Part shown: positions 49,334-59,686 of the stretch, one piece after another
How positions within the stretch are numbered: position 1 is the stretch's first letter
Layout: every line of letters starts with the position of its first letter
DNA from: Cryobacterium suzukii
Lineage (GTDB): Bacteria > Actinomycetota > Actinomycetes > Actinomycetales > Microbacteriaceae
Reading direction: 5' to 3'
NCBI RefSeq assembly: GCF_004403185.1
Contig: NZ_SOHJ01000011.1
Location: 1 to 64,000 of the forward strand
DNA: 64,000 nucleotides
Made by a program: the position numbers and the translations under genes
Notes under the pieces: generated by a model
Told to the model about the DNA's origin: nothing
Database searches by the model: none
Seen by the model: the letters and a program-made list of their open reading frames with translations, nothing else

Positions 49334-50068
49334 TCAACGGAACCGGACGCGGGAGGCGGCACCGCCGCCGCGGCTGTCCATGGCGGCCTTGACTGCGAGA
49401 CGTACCGCTGAGGAGCTGTAGCCCTTACGCATGAGGAAGCCGGTGAGTCGGCGATCGATAGTCTGGTCATCGAAGCGTTCCATCTGTCCGATCCGCTTGG
49501 TGGCCAGGTCGATGGCGCGCTCTGCTTCGTCATCGGGAAGTTCTTCGAGCTTGTCCATCATGACGCTCGGGTCAAGCTTGCGTCGACGCATTTCGGCCTC
49601 GACGCCGTTGCGTCCCAGTCCCTTGCGCACGTTATGGCTGTGGATGATCTGATCGGCGAGTTTGGCCTCATCGAGGTAGTTCAGCTCGATGAACTTCGCG
49701 ATGATCTCACTCGCGTCGCCCGAGTCGACACCTGTGGCATTCAGCACCAGCAGTGCCTCGACCGTCGACAGCGAGCGGCCCCGCAGTCGGTGCAGCAGCA
49801 CTTTTTCGGCTCGTTCGCGCTGGTCAAGTGCATCGGCCGAGGCGGAAGCGTCGTCGTCTAGCGCGATATCGGCCGTGATGCTGGCAGGCAAAGCGTCGGC
49901 CTCAGCCTTACTGGCAGCTGCCGCTGAAAACCTGTCGACCTCGGCCGGACCGGCCTCGAGCGGGGAGCGACGCTTCATGCCCGGTGCCGCACCGTGCAGG
50001 TAGGTCACGGGAGCCAATCCGGCGTCTGTGCGTTCTGCTGCATCATCCTGGGGTTCAAAGTGGACCAT
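49334..50068 (-). CDS. recX: recombination regulatory protein RecX
   Basis: 244 aa. RecX three-helix repeats occupy about residues 85-240 (EKVLLHRLRGRSLSTVEAL, IIAKFIELNYLDEAKLADQIIH, RLTGFLMRKGYSSSAVRLAV). The N-terminal 80 residues are a low-complexity extension. RecX caps or disassembles RecA filaments. It follows recA by 60 nt, the usual arrangement. Confidence 0.93.
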   Translation of the reverse strand: MVHFEPQDDAAERTDAGLAPVTYLHGAAPGMKRRSPLEAGPAEVDRFSAAAASKAEADALPASITADIALDDDASASADALDQRERAEKVLLHRLRGRSLSTVEALLVLNATGVDSGDASEIIAKFIELNYLDEAKLADQIIHSHNVRKGLGRNGVEAEMRRRKLDPSVMMDKLEELPDDEAERAIDLATKRIGQMERFDDQTIDRRLTGFLMRKGYSSSAVRLAVKAAMDSRGGGAASRVRFR

Positions 50069-50128
50069 GCCCGTGACCTGCCTTCGGTGCTCGTTGAGTG
50101 TGATGCCTTGCTGTAGCTGCGTTGCCGG

Positions 50129-51274
50129 TTAAGCGGTCTTTCGAGCGGCCGGGGCCTTGGTCGCGACCGGGCCACCGGCGAGCAGAGCCGCGGCATCCGC
50201 TTCGGCCTTGGCCTTGGTTTCGGCCTCCAGCGCGATGGCGGCAGCGGCCTTCTCGGCCGCCTTGGCCGCGATGCCTTCGGGGCCGATGCCGAGCTTGATC
50301 AGAATCTTGCGCTCGATCTCGTTGGCCATGTCGGGGTTCTTGAGCAGAAAGTTGCGCGAGTTCTCTTTGCCCTGGCCGAGTTGGTCGCCGTCGTAGGTGT
50401 ACCAGGCCCCGGACTTCTTGACGATGCCCTGGTCAACACCGAAGTCGATCAGACTGCCCTCGCGGGAGATGCCGATGCCGTAGATGATGTCGAACTCGGC
50501 CTGTTTGAAGGGCGGTGCCATCTTGTTCTTGACGACCTTGACCCTGGTGCGGTTGCCGATGGCGTCGGTGCCGTCTTTCAGTGTTTCAATGCGCCGAATG
50601 TCGAGGCGCACCGAGGCGTAGAACTTGAGTGCTTTACCGCCAGAGGTAGTCTCGGGGCTGCCGAAGAACACACCGATCTTCTCGCGCAGCTGGTTGATGA
50701 AGATCATGGTCGTGTTGGTCTGGCTGAGGCCACCGGTGAGCTTGCGGAGAGCCTGCGACATGAGGCGAGCCTGCAGACCCACGTGGGAGTCACCCATCTC
50801 GCCCTCAATCTCGGCGCGCGGCACGAGGGCTGCAACGGAGTCGACGACGATCAGGTCGATGGAACCGCTTCGCACGAGCATGTCGGCAATTTCGAGGGCC
50901 TGCTCACCGGTGTCGGGCTGGGACACGAGAAGGGCATCGATATCGACGCCGAGCTTCTTGGCATATTCCGGGTCGAGGGCGTGCTCGGCGTCGATGAAAG
51001 CGGCGATGCCACCGTTCTTCTGCGCGTTCGCGATGGCGTGCAGGGTGAGGGTGGTCTTGCCCGAAGACTCCGGACCGTAGATTTCCACGATGCGTCCGCG
51101 CGGCAGTCCGCCAACGCCGAGTGCGACGTCCAGGGCGATCGACCCTGTGGAAATGGTCTCAACGGGGGCACGATCGTCGCTGCCGAGACGCATGACCGAT
51201 CCCTTGCCGAATTGACGGTCGATTTGCGCGAGAGCGGTTTCGAGGGCTTTCTCGCGGTTCGCTTGTGATGCCAT
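50129..51274 (-). CDS. recA: recombinase RecA
   Basis: 381 aa. Walker [15 protein letters not shown], Walker [13 protein letters not shown], loop L1 [20 protein letters not shown] and loop L2 [20 protein letters not shown] are intact. No intein. The C-terminal 50 residues are Ala/Lys/Glu-rich. ATG with CAAGGAGATCACCACC, a strong Shine-Dalgarno. Expected to be SOS-regulated. Confidence 0.99.
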   Translation of the reverse strand: MASQANREKALETALAQIDRQFGKGSVMRLGSDDRAPVETISTGSIALDVALGVGGLPRGRIVEIYGPESSGKTTLTLHAIANAQKNGGIAAFIDAEHALDPEYAKKLGVDIDALLVSQPDTGEQALEIADMLVRSGSIDLIVVDSVAALVPRAEIEGEMGDSHVGLQARLMSQALRKLTGGLSQTNTTMIFINQLREKIGVFFGSPETTSGGKALKFYASVRLDIRRIETLKDGTDAIGNRTRVKVVKNKMAPPFKQAEFDIIYGIGISREGSLIDFGVDQGIVKKSGAWYTYDGDQLGQGKENSRNFLLKNPDMANEIERKILIKLGIGPEGIAAKAAEKAAAAIALEAETKAKAEADAAALLAGGPVATKAPAARKTA

Positions 51275-51596
51275 GGTGGTGATCTCCTTGGGTTCTGCAC
51301 TGTCGCCGGTTCTGAACGGCGTTGCGGGTGTGCATAGTGGCGCCTATAGGCTGTCGGCGCACCCACCGGGAGAACTCCGATGCGTGTTTCGACAAGGCAG
51401 TTGCTGACGTTCTCTGACGAATTCGACTGTACGCCGCACCTCCGACACTGGCCGGGGGCACGATCGAACGGTGCACAATCTGTCGAGTTGTCTGCTGTGG
51501 AGGAGTCTATCAAGACCGAACAGACATTCGAGCATTGCCGCAAATCCGTTGCGGCGTGTCGAAATATCGCCCTAACCGGAGAAGGGTTCGCCCGCG
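51275..51596 (-). promoter_or_regulatory. recA upstream region
   Basis: 322 nt between the DUF3046 stop and recA. The best LexA-box-like site is CGAAACACGCATCG on the minus strand (about 51379-51392), which keeps only 7 of the 10 fixed positions of CGAAC-N4-GTTCG. A TATAGG hexamer lies at about 51346-51351. No coding frame is supported. The SOS site therefore remains open. Confidence 0.4.
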
Positions 51597-51821
51597 CTAC
51601 GGGCGGGGAGCTGGGACGCCGGCGCCGTACCAGCGACTGCGGGGCACGTCGACCTCGGCGCACAGTGCCAGCCAAACGTCGCGGGCGGGAACACCGGCCG
51701 TGAGGGCCTGATCGGCGGTTCGACCGCCGAGCGGGGTGAGCACGAGATCGTGGGTGAGGACACGCCCATAGGCGTCACCGAACTCCTCTTTCATCGCGGT
51801 GCGGAATTCGCTCAGTCGCAC
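51597..51821 (-). CDS. DUF3046 family protein
   Basis: 74 aa. MRLSEFRTAMKEEFGDAYGRVL, DLVLTPLGGRTADQAL and VWLALCAEVDVP match the small actinobacterial DUF3046 family, almost always next to recA. Function unknown. The GTG at 51821 has AAGGAG 4 nt upstream. Longer open frame to 51872 has no support. Confidence 0.92.
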   Translation of the reverse strand: MRLSEFRTAMKEEFGDAYGRVLTHDLVLTPLGGRTADQALTAGVPARDVWLALCAEVDVPRSRWYGAGVPAPRP

Positions 51822-51864
51822 AACACTCCTTGAATCTGCCATTGCCTGACAGTTGTTCCCGAAC

Positions 51865-51901
51865 AAAACCACCGCCGACTGACATCGTCGGCGGTGGTTT
51901 T
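51865..51901. terminator. strong bidirectional terminator after clgR
   Basis: A perfect 15-bp stem, AAAACCACCGCCGAC (51865-51879) with its complement (51887-51901), and a 7-nt loop. T-tracts flank both sides. It ends clgR transcription 33 nt after its stop and isolates DUF3046-recA. Confidence 0.92.
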
Positions 51902-51934
51902 TATTGTAAATCCTGAAGTGGCGCCGGTTGGTGA

Positions 51935-52243
51935 CTAACGCAACATGAAATCGGCATCGAACGTATTGACAAACTCGTCCGGTACCGTGTCGGGGAACTG
52001 ATCAATACCCTCGATAACGGCGAGGCGGTCACCAACTTCGCGCATGATGACCGAGATCGGGGTTTCCAGTGCATCTGCGACAGAGGCGAGAATCTCCGAA
52101 GAGGCCTCTTTCTGTCCTCGTTCTACCTCGCTGAGGTAGCCGAGCGCGACGCTGGCTTTGCTTGCGACCTGACGCAGGGTACGCCCCTTTTGCAGGCGGA
52201 AGTCCCTGAGCACATCGCCGATTTCCTGACGAACAAGAATCAT
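51935..52243 (-). CDS. clgR: ClgR-type transcriptional regulator
   Basis: 102 aa, Xre-type helix-turn-helix (RDFRLQKGRTLRQVASKASVALGYLSEVERGQ). Length, sequence and the pgsA-cinA-clgR-recA neighbourhood identify it as ClgR, activator of clpP/clpC and DNA-repair genes in actinobacteria, itself degraded by ClpP. ATG with AAGAAGGAGG upstream. Preceded by a 158-nt gap with an AT-rich patch (about 52255-52285) likely to hold its promoter. Confidence 0.9.
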   Translation of the reverse strand: MILVRQEIGDVLRDFRLQKGRTLRQVASKASVALGYLSEVERGQKEASSEILASVADALETPISVIMREVGDRLAVIEGIDQFPDTVPDEFVNTFDADFMLR

Positions 52244-52401
52244 CGGAACCTCCTTCTTATGCCTAGTAATTTAAGGCCTATAACCATCGGATTGCGGTGG
52301 TGGATGCTTAGGATACTGCATCCATCCGACACTTTGACACTACCGAGAATCACTGGGCTTTGCTTGTGAATGTCTTCGATGTAACCAGCCCGTAACAGGA
52401 A

Positions 52402-52929
52402 CTATTCCGCGTCACCCTCCGCTATCAGCGCACGCACAGCATCAATCGCCTGGCGTACGGTTTCGGCACGAATCTCGGCCCGATCGCCGTCCAGAAGCAG
52501 CGGCACGACCCAGGAACCGTTGCCTTTTGACAGGCCGATGAACACCGTTCCGGCGGGGTGTCCGCCGTCCGGACCCGGCCCGGCTACACCCGTTGTCGAC
52601 ACGCCGATATCGGCGCGCACGTCATTTACCGCAAGCAGCGTGCGCACGCCAGCCGCCATCTGCTTTGCGACGTCGGCGTGCACCGGGCCGTGAACGTTGA
52701 GCACGCTGCTGTCGACCTGGAGCAGGTCGCGCTTCACTGCGGTGTCGTAAGCGACCACTCCCCCACGAACCACTTTGGATGCGCCGGGGATACGCACGAG
52801 TTCGGCCACGAGCAGCCCACCGGTGAGTGATTCGGCGACGGCGATAGTGAAATGACGGGCGGTGAGTTCCGCAATCAGCTCGGCCGTCGCATCCGCTGCC
52901 GTCGTTTGCGCCGGGTCAGGCAACGTCAT
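52402..52929 (-). CDS. cinA: CinA C-terminal-domain protein / nicotinamide-nucleotide amidohydrolase
   Basis: 175 aa, the short PncC form without the N-terminal COG1058 domain. AVAESLTGGLLVAELV and GVSTTGVAGPGPDGGHPAGTV are the catalytic-region signatures of NMN deamidases. It recycles NMN formed by NAD-dependent DNA ligase. Overlaps pgsA by 14 nt. Confidence 0.92.
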   Translation of the reverse strand: MTLPDPAQTTAADATAELIAELTARHFTIAVAESLTGGLLVAELVRIPGASKVVRGGVVAYDTAVKRDLLQVDSSVLNVHGPVHADVAKQMAAGVRTLLAVNDVRADIGVSTTGVAGPGPDGGHPAGTVFIGLSKGNGSWVVPLLLDGDRAEIRAETVRQAIDAVRALIAEGDAE

Positions 52930-53509
52930 GCTTTCGCAGTCGCCAAGCCGAGATGAGGTAGTCGAGGCCGGAGACCACGGTGAGTACGAGGGCGATGGTC
53001 ATGGTCGCCGTGTTGAGCCAGTGCACCCACTCGCCGAAGACCAGCCAGAACGGCAGTAGGGCGAGCGAGATCGACACGGACTGGGCGATGGTCTTGAGCT
53101 TGCCGCCGCGGCTGGCCGGAATGACCCGGTCGCGCAGCATCACGAAGCGAAACACGGTGATGCCAATTTCGCGGACCAGGATGACGATGGTCACCCACCA
53201 CGGCAGCTCACCGAGGATAGACAGGCAGACCAACGCACCGCCGGTGAGAATCTTGTCGGCGATCGGGTCCAGGATCTTGCCGAGGTCAGTCACCAGATTG
53301 TGTCGCCGGGCGATCATGCCGTCGATACCATCGGTGGCGATCGCGATGATGAACAGCACGGCGGCGGCCCAGCGCAGCGCATCGTGGGCACCGTTATCGG
53401 CCAGCAGCATCCAGATGAAGACCGGAGCGAGCAGAATGCGCACGACCGTGATCAGGTTGGGCACGTTCCAGTTGCTGGGGCGAGAGACGGATTCGTGCGG
53501 TGTTGCCAT
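52916..53509 (-). CDS. pgsA: CDP-diacylglycerol-glycerol-3-phosphate 3-phosphatidyltransferase
   Basis: 197 aa with about five membrane spans. The CDP-alcohol phosphotransferase motif is complete: TDGIDGMIARRHNLVTD followed by LGKILDPIADK (D-G-x2-A-R-x8-G-x3-D-x3-D). It makes phosphatidylglycerol phosphate at the inner face of the membrane. Starts 3 nt after the ftsK stop. Confidence 0.93.
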   Translation of the reverse strand: MATPHESVSRPSNWNVPNLITVVRILLAPVFIWMLLADNGAHDALRWAAAVLFIIAIATDGIDGMIARRHNLVTDLGKILDPIADKILTGGALVCLSILGELPWWVTIVILVREIGITVFRFVMLRDRVIPASRGGKLKTIAQSVSISLALLPFWLVFGEWVHWLNTATMTIALVLTVVSGLDYLISAWRLRKHDVA

Positions 53510-53512
53510 GGT

Positions 53513-56428
53513 TCAGTCCCTGCCGGTTAGTTTCCAGGCATCCTCGTCGTCCTCGGCGCCATCTACCTCAGAATACCCCTGTGACATTTTCTCAACCGGG
53601 TCGTCGGCATAGCGCGGGTCGGGCGCTGACTCGGCGCGGGAATCCCCGGACTGTGCCTTGAGAGCGTGCTGCTCGTCGTCGGAGCCGCGCAGACGGGCCA
53701 GCACGCTCGGCAACTGTTCAGCATTCACCAGCACGTCACGCGCCTTAGAGCCTTCGGATGGGCCCACGATTTCGCGGGATTCGAGCAGGTCCATCAGGCG
53801 GCCGGCCTTGGCGAAACCGACCCGCAGCTTACGCTGCAGCATCGAGGTCGACCCGAACTGGGTCGAAACGACGAGTTCGGCCGCGGCGAGGAGCACCTCG
53901 AGGTCGTCGCCGATATCAGAGTCAATTTCTTTGCGCGGGGCGACCATGGACACGTCGGGCCGATAGTCCGGCCTGGCCTGCATGGTGACGTGCTTGACGA
54001 CCTTTTCGATCTCGTCTTCGGTGACCCAGGCGCCCTGCACCCGAACGGCTTTGGAGGCGCCCATCGGCAGGAACAGCGCGTCGCCCTGGCCGATAAGTTT
54101 GTCGGCGCCGGGCTGGTCGAGGATGACCCGGGAGTCGGTGACGCTCGTGACGGCGAAAGCCAGGCGTGACGGCACGTTGGCCTTGATCAGCCCGGTGACC
54201 ACGTCGACGCTGGGCCTCTGGGTGGCCAATACGAGGTGAATTCCTGAGGCGCGGGCCAGCTGGGTGATACGCACGATGGAGTCTTCAACGTCGCGAGGTG
54301 CGACCATCATGAGGTCGGCCAACTCATCGACGACGACCAGCAGGTACGGGTACGGCTTAAGCTTGCGTTCGCTGCCGACCGGCAGCACCAGCTCGCCGTT
54401 GACGACAGCCTTGTTGAAGTCGTCGATGTGGCGAAAGCCGAAGCTCGCGAGGTCGTCGTAACGCATGTCCATCTCTTTCACGACCCATTGCAGCGCCTCG
54501 GCCGCTTTCTTGGGATTCGTGATGATGGGCGTGATGAGGTGCGGAACGCCGGCGTAGGCAGCGAGCTCGACCCGTTTCGGGTCGATGAGCACCATGCGCA
54601 CGTCGCTGGGCTTGGCACGCATGAGCAGACTCGTGATCATGGAGTTAACGAAGCTCGACTTACCGGAACCGGTCGAACCGGCCACGAGCAGGTGAGGCAT
54701 CTTCGCGAGGTTGGCGATAACGAAACCGCCGCCAACGTCCTTACCGACGCCGATGGTCATCGGGTGGGTAGCGTTAGTGGCGGTGCTCGAGCGCAGTACG
54801 TCGCCGAGGGTAACGATCTCACGGTCGGTGTTGGGAATCTCGATGCCAATGGCGCTTTTGCCGGGAATGGGCGAGAGGATACGAACTTCGTTCGAGGCGA
54901 CCGCGTAGGAGAGATTCTTGCTCAGCGCCGTAACCCGCTCGACCTTGACGCCCGGGCCGAGTTCGATCTCGTACTGGGTGACCGTGGGGCCGCGGGAGAA
55001 TCCGGTGACCTTGGCATCGACCTGGAACTGGCGCAGCACCTCGGTGATCGACTTGACTACGTCATCGTTGGCGGCCGAGCGGGCCTTGGCCGGCGGGCCG
55101 GCGGTGAGAGTGGATGCCGCGGGCACGAGATAGGGAATGGCCGCGTGCGGGCCGGCCAACTCGGAATCGGAGCCTGCGAGCGGCGGGAGGGCCGCGCCGG
55201 AGGCATCCACTGCCTGACTCAACTCGGGGAAGACATCGTCGAAGCCGGGAAGAACCTCGGTGTGCCCGGCCGGATCGTCGGAGTGCAGGCCGGTGGACGG
55301 CCCTGTGCCGAGGTCGACCTCGCCGGTGAACCGTTTGACGGCGAGCTCAGCCTTGCGCAGGTCTTCGAGCACCTCGGTGCCGTAATGGTCGCGTTCGGGC
55401 GGAACAGTGTGGTCGGTGACCCCGGATTCGATGGCGCTGTCAAAACCGCCGCGCGACTGGTTACCGCCGAGAAGCACGCTGAGCGGGTCGGCCGGGGCCG
55501 GGCCAGGTTTGGATTCGGTCGACAACGCGCTGCCGAAGTCGGGGTCTTCCTCGCGCTTGCTGTTATTGCGGCGCCACCATGGCAGCGCGCCCTCGGACTC
55601 GTCGCCTGAATCAACGTCGACGCCGTCGAGCTCAACCTGAGCGGTCTTGCCCGGCTTGACGCCCTTGCCCGTCTTCTCGGTCGTTCGTTCGTCTTCGTCG
55701 GTGACCTGCGCTCCGAACAGCCACTCGTAGAGCTCGCGGGAGCGCTGACCAACCCGGTTCGGCGGGGTCTTGGTGATGATGAACAGGCTCAGCAACAACA
55801 GCAGAATGACGACGATCGTGGCGCCGATCGAGGTGGTCAGCATGATCAGCGGGGCAGCGATCATCCACCCGATGACACCGCCGGCCAGTGCGAGGGCAGG
55901 CATACCTTCTTGCGGCTGCGGCTGAACACCGAAGATGTGGCAGAGGCCCGAAATGGTCACGAGCAGCAGGCTGAGCCCGATGCCGATGCGCCCGTTATCG
56001 TGCACGGAACTGGGTTTGCGAAAAAGCCAGACGGAGAACAACAGCAGGATGACCGGCAGGGCAAAGGCGACCCGGCCGAACAATCCGCCGAAGGTGTACG
56101 CGTCAAGCTGCTGCGCCACGACGTTGTTAATGAGGAACCATTCAACGACGGCTCCCGAGATGGCGAGCAGCACGAGAAAGAACGGTAGGCCGTCGCGGCG
56201 TTCATCTTTGGAAAGTTTCTCGGGGCCGAGGGCACGGGCAGCACCGCCGGTGAGGTGGGCCAGGCCCATCCAGGCGCGGGCACCGAGGCTCGGTTTCACG
56301 TCGACGGCAGTGAATTTGACGGTCTTCTGGGCGGCGGTACCGCTGTTGCGGGTTGCCGGTTTGCGCGCCGGAGCGCCCTTCGCTGCCGGCGTGCGGGCAC
56401 GCCCGGTCGACTTAGTGCTCGTAGCCAT
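53513..56428 (-). CDS. ftsK: DNA translocase FtsK
   Basis: 971 aa. Four to five N-terminal membrane spans (about 95-225) anchor it at the septum; a linker of about 230 residues follows; the motor has Walker [16 protein letters not shown] and Walker [15 protein letters not shown]; the C-terminal gamma winged helix ([24 protein letters not shown]) reads the chromosome-orienting octamers. It clears the terminus through XerCD/dif. The linker is shorter than in E. coli. TAGCGT lies 6 nt before the ATG, so it may be leaderless. Confidence 0.97.
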   Translation of the reverse strand: MATSTKSTGRARTPAAKGAPARKPATRNSGTAAQKTVKFTAVDVKPSLGARAWMGLAHLTGGAARALGPEKLSKDERRDGLPFFLVLLAISGAVVEWFLINNVVAQQLDAYTFGGLFGRVAFALPVILLLFSVWLFRKPSSVHDNGRIGIGLSLLLVTISGLCHIFGVQPQPQEGMPALALAGGVIGWMIAAPLIMLTTSIGATIVVILLLLLSLFIITKTPPNRVGQRSRELYEWLFGAQVTDEDERTTEKTGKGVKPGKTAQVELDGVDVDSGDESEGALPWWRRNNSKREEDPDFGSALSTESKPGPAPADPLSVLLGGNQSRGGFDSAIESGVTDHTVPPERDHYGTEVLEDLRKAELAVKRFTGEVDLGTGPSTGLHSDDPAGHTEVLPGFDDVFPELSQAVDASGAALPPLAGSDSELAGPHAAIPYLVPAASTLTAGPPAKARSAANDDVVKSITEVLRQFQVDAKVTGFSRGPTVTQYEIELGPGVKVERVTALSKNLSYAVASNEVRILSPIPGKSAIGIEIPNTDREIVTLGDVLRSSTATNATHPMTIGVGKDVGGGFVIANLAKMPHLLVAGSTGSGKSSFVNSMITSLLMRAKPSDVRMVLIDPKRVELAAYAGVPHLITPIITNPKKAAEALQWVVKEMDMRYDDLASFGFRHIDDFNKAVVNGELVLPVGSERKLKPYPYLLVVVDELADLMMVAPRDVEDSIVRITQLARASGIHLVLATQRPSVDVVTGLIKANVPSRLAFAVTSVTDSRVILDQPGADKLIGQGDALFLPMGASKAVRVQGAWVTEDEIEKVVKHVTMQARPDYRPDVSMVAPRKEIDSDIGDDLEVLLAAAELVVSTQFGSTSMLQRKLRVGFAKAGRLMDLLESREIVGPSEGSKARDVLVNAEQLPSVLARLRGSDDEQHALKAQSGDSRAESAPDPRYADDPVEKMSQGYSEVDGAEDDEDAWKLTGRD

Positions 56429-56524
56429 GAAATAACGCTACCAAGCACCGGCGACATTGCCCTGACCCCACGCCCACGGCCTGCGTGGCTGGTAGGCAAA
56501 AGCCGGGGGCGGCATCCGCTTGTT

Positions 56525-57754
56525 TCAATAGCGGATGGCGTCGATCACCTTCACCCGCACCGCGACCAGTGCCGGAATCAATCCGGCGAGGGCACCGACC
56601 ACCGTCGCGCAGACCAGGCCGAGGATGGCCGCTTCGACCGGGAACGGCGGAAAGTCGGCGACCTGGCCCTGGCTGATGAAATTCTCAACAATCGGATTTT
56701 TCACAATGAGAACGGCGGCGATTACTCCGACAATTCCCGCAACGACGGTCGCGACGACGCTTTCCATCATGACGGCGAAGAACACCCTGCCGGCGGTCGC
56801 GCCGAAGCTGCGCCGAATGCCGATCTCGCGGATGCGCTGTTTGAGCGTGACCAGGGCGATGTTCACCAGGCCGAGCGCTCCGAGCAACAGCACAAGTCCG
56901 GCGATGGCACCGACCGTGAGCTTGAGGGACAGGTAGGGGTCACCGTTTTGGTACGCCGCGTAGTCCTGCCGGTTCACCTGAACGAAGGCATCGCTGCCGA
57001 GCGCACCCTGCACGTCGCGTTGCAGCGCGGTCACGAGCTGCTCGGACACATCAACCGGCACCCACAGTTCGTACGATGGTGGTCCGAATTGCTGCAGGTT
57101 CGGGTCCGTCACGACCGGGCTGATGGCGGTGAGGGCGTCGGCGAGCATGTACATCGCCGGTTCGGTCTCCCAGGAGAGTGACGGGTAGACACCGGTCACG
57201 ACGGCCGTCGTGGTGCGCTCGCCGACCAGAGTCGTCGTCGGGTGTGTGCGCAGGTCAGGGCGACCGAGGCGGTCCCAGAAGATGGAGTTGATGAGCACGG
57301 CCGGGGCCAGCCGGGTCTGGTCGCCGTCAGTGAACCAGGTGCCCTCCTCGAGGGTGATGCGGTGCATGGTCCCGTATGGCGGGTCGACGCCGATGGTCTG
57401 CACCGGTACTGCACCGTCCGCAAATTGCACGGTCTGGCTGGTGTTGACGACCCGGCTGGCATAATCGATCTGGTACCGCTCCAACGCCGTACGCCAGATT
57501 TCGGGCATACCGGTCGGGGTCGAGCCGTCGTTCATCGAGGCCGACAGGTAGAGGCTCGCTGCACGCCCTCCCGATCGTTCGCTTTGTTCGATGGTGGCTT
57601 GTTGGGCCACCCCGCCGAGTCCGACCACGGTCGTAATGGCGCAGACGGCCACGGCCACACCGATCAGCGACAGCATGACGCGCGTCTTGTGGATGCGCAC
57701 TTCCTGCCACGCCTCGATGACCGCGCCCACGAGGTTGCTCACGACGCGCTTCAT
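56525..57754 (-). CDS. MacB/FtsX-type ABC transporter permease
   Basis: 409 aa. One N-terminal span (VMLSLIGVAVAVCAITTVVGLG), a large extracytoplasmic MacB-PCD-like domain (about 50-275), and three C-terminal FtsX-type spans. GIRRSFGATAGRVFFAVMMESVVAT is the usual mechanotransmission signature. Overlaps the ATPase gene by 4 nt. Substrate unknown; the family exports peptides, lantibiotics or siderophores, or transmits force for wall hydrolases. Confidence 0.92.
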   Translation of the reverse strand: MKRVVSNLVGAVIEAWQEVRIHKTRVMLSLIGVAVAVCAITTVVGLGGVAQQATIEQSERSGGRAASLYLSASMNDGSTPTGMPEIWRTALERYQIDYASRVVNTSQTVQFADGAVPVQTIGVDPPYGTMHRITLEEGTWFTDGDQTRLAPAVLINSIFWDRLGRPDLRTHPTTTLVGERTTTAVVTGVYPSLSWETEPAMYMLADALTAISPVVTDPNLQQFGPPSYELWVPVDVSEQLVTALQRDVQGALGSDAFVQVNRQDYAAYQNGDPYLSLKLTVGAIAGLVLLLGALGLVNIALVTLKQRIREIGIRRSFGATAGRVFFAVMMESVVATVVAGIVGVIAAVLIVKNPIVENFISQGQVADFPPFPVEAAILGLVCATVVGALAGLIPALVAVRVKVIDAIRY

Positions 57755-58446
57755 GCTGGCACCGTGCTGGTGCTCTGGAGCACACCGTGGTCGAGCCGCA
57801 GGTGCCGGGTGGCGCGGGCGGCGATGGCTGGGTCGTGCGTGATGGTCACCAGGGCCGCGCCGGATTCGGTCGCGACCTGGTCGATGAGGTCCATCACCGT
57901 TTCGCCCGTTTCCAAGTCGAGTGCGCCGGTGGGTTCGTCGGCGAGAATCAGCCGGGGGCCGCGCACAAGCGCACGAGCGATCGCCACTCGCTGCTGTTCA
58001 CCGCCGCTCAATCGGTCGGGCAAAGAGCCGAGTCGATCGCCGAGCCCGACCCGTTCGAGCATCTCGGTGGCGATTCTGGCCCGCTTCCAGAACTGGCGGC
58101 CCTCCGCGTAGAGCAGCGGCGTCATCACGTTTTCGAGGGCGGTGCGACCCTGCAGTAGGTTGAACTGTTGAAAAATGAAGCCGACTTCCCGGCCGCGCAG
58201 CCGGTCCCGCGCGCCGGACGATAACGACTGCACCGGGCGGTCTTCGAACAGCATGGTTCCGCTCGTGGGGTTGTCGAGCAGCCCGAGCAGGTTGAGCAGA
58301 GTGGTTTTACCCGAACCGGAACGGCCCACGATTGACACGCGGTCGCCCACATTCACCTCGAGGTCGACGCCGGAGAGAATCGTGAGCGGCGGCGCATCGA
58401 TGAGTTGCACGGTGCGAGTGACACCCTCAAGGTGTAAGAGGGTCAA
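57751..58446 (-). CDS. MacB/LolD-type ABC transporter ATP-binding protein
   Basis: 231 aa. Walker A GRSGSGKTTLLNLLG, Q-loop FIFQQFNLLQGRTALENV, signature [15 protein letters not shown], Walker B LILADEPTGALDLETG and switch ITHDP. Overlaps both neighbours by 4 nt, forming a tightly coupled three-gene exporter. Confidence 0.95.
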   Translation of the reverse strand: MTLLHLEGVTRTVQLIDAPPLTILSGVDLEVNVGDRVSIVGRSGSGKTTLLNLLGLLDNPTSGTMLFEDRPVQSLSSGARDRLRGREVGFIFQQFNLLQGRTALENVMTPLLYAEGRQFWKRARIATEMLERVGLGDRLGSLPDRLSGGEQQRVAIARALVRGPRLILADEPTGALDLETGETVMDLIDQVATESGAALVTITHDPAIAARATRHLRLDHGVLQSTSTVPA

Positions 58447-59513
58447 TGGGAGATCCCGCTGCTGGAGATGCTCGGCCCAAAGCAGACTTCACTACCGTCG
58501 GGTTGCAGCTGGCAGTCCGCGCCACCGACGGAAACAGCACCCGGTACGAACTGGTTGATCAGGTCGCCCTCCACGAGTCCGTCGATGACCTGCACGTTGG
58601 TGCCGTCGGTCATGCCGAGCGTCACCGGGCGCTCTTCGGTGCCACCGTCTGGCAGTACGAACCAGACGACGCCGGTCTGGGCGGAGCCCTTGACTGCGGT
58701 GGTCGGAACGACGAGCACGTTTTCGGCCAGGCCCGCGGCGATGGTGATCTGAGCCGCCAGACCGGAGAAGACAGTCACCTCGGCCGGAACCGCGCAGGTG
58801 ACGGTGGTGCCACTCGTGCCGGCCTGGCCTGCGGCCCCGCTGTCACCGCCGGCTGATTCCCCAGCCAGAGGCGTGCTGATAGTCAGCCCAGTGCAGGTGA
58901 ACGGCGCCGGACCGTTAGTGATCGAAACGGATGCTTCAGTCGGCTTGCTCAGCAGCCGATACTGCTGCTCGGGGCTGAGCGCTCCGCTCACCGAGAAGCT
59001 TGGTGGCGCCACCTGGCCGGTCGCATCCCCCACGGCCACGCTCTGGCCGTGGATGACGCTGAGTGAACTCAGGACGCCGGTGATCGGGGCCAGCACCTTG
59101 GAGAAGGTGATGACCGGTTTGGGCTGGGTGACGGTGACGTTACCATCGGCATCCGCTGTTTCGACTGGGTCCTTGATCGTCTCGACTCGGATGTCGTAGA
59201 TCTTGTCGTCTTTGTTCACGGTCTGGCCGACCGCTATGAAAATCTCATCGACAGTGCCGATGGCGGTGGCTTTAACGGCGACTGCCGGATCGGCGCTGAC
59301 CGTGCCGGGCAGGGTCACGTCGTTGCTGATGGTGCCCAGTCCCACCGGAACCTGGGGTTCGACGATGACCCCGGTCGGTTCGGCCGGGTTGCGCTCGACC
59401 GCAGCGTCGGGATAGAACGCGAGCTTCACCAGGGCAACAGCGATGGCGGCGATGACGATGAGTCGAAGGATCGGAAAGACCCATTTGCGTGCAATGTTCA
59501 CGACACTCCCCAC
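58443..59513 (-). CDS. efflux periplasmic-adaptor-like membrane fusion protein
   Basis: 356 aa. N-terminal span (VFPILRLIVIAAIAVALVKLAF), then the adaptor beginning GTVSADPAVAVKATAIGTVDEIFIAVGQTV, a peptidoglycan-binding-like segment (HGQSVAVGDATGQV), and the barrel domain (VLVVPTTAVKGSAQTGVVWFV). It belongs with the MacB-type permease and ATPase. In a monoderm it probably acts as an extracytoplasmic substrate chaperone or gate. First gene of the cassette. Confidence 0.88.
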   Translation of the reverse strand: MGSVVNIARKWVFPILRLIVIAAIAVALVKLAFYPDAAVERNPAEPTGVIVEPQVPVGLGTISNDVTLPGTVSADPAVAVKATAIGTVDEIFIAVGQTVNKDDKIYDIRVETIKDPVETADADGNVTVTQPKPVITFSKVLAPITGVLSSLSVIHGQSVAVGDATGQVAPPSFSVSGALSPEQQYRLLSKPTEASVSITNGPAPFTCTGLTISTPLAGESAGGDSGAAGQAGTSGTTVTCAVPAEVTVFSGLAAQITIAAGLAENVLVVPTTAVKGSAQTGVVWFVLPDGGTEERPVTLGMTDGTNVQVIDGLVEGDLINQFVPGAVSVGGADCQLQPDGSEVCFGPSISSSGISH

Positions 59514-59593
59514 ACAGCCGACCCGACGTGGTCAAGCTCGATGGGCTGAGCCTAGCGTTACGTGGGCCTGCGTGTCGCCGTCCACCAGACGCT

Positions 59594-59661
59594 TCGCGGC
59601 ACCCGTTGCAGCTCGTGGCACCCGTACAAACGAGTGCCACGAACGCCAAGGGGTGCCGCGA
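59594..59661. repeat. 68-bp nested inverted repeat, distant copy
   Basis: Outer arms TCGCGGCACCCGTT (59594-59607) and GGGGTGCCGCGA region (to 59661); inner arms CTCGTGGCACCCG (59612-59624) and CGAGTGCCACGA (59631-59642). Same length and orientation as the four copies near 12.4-13.9 kb. It fills the gap between dapA and the efflux cassette, 26 nt after the dapA stop, and may act as a terminator. Confidence 0.85.
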
Positions 59662-59686
59662 CCACAAGCCGTCCGGCACGCGAGCG

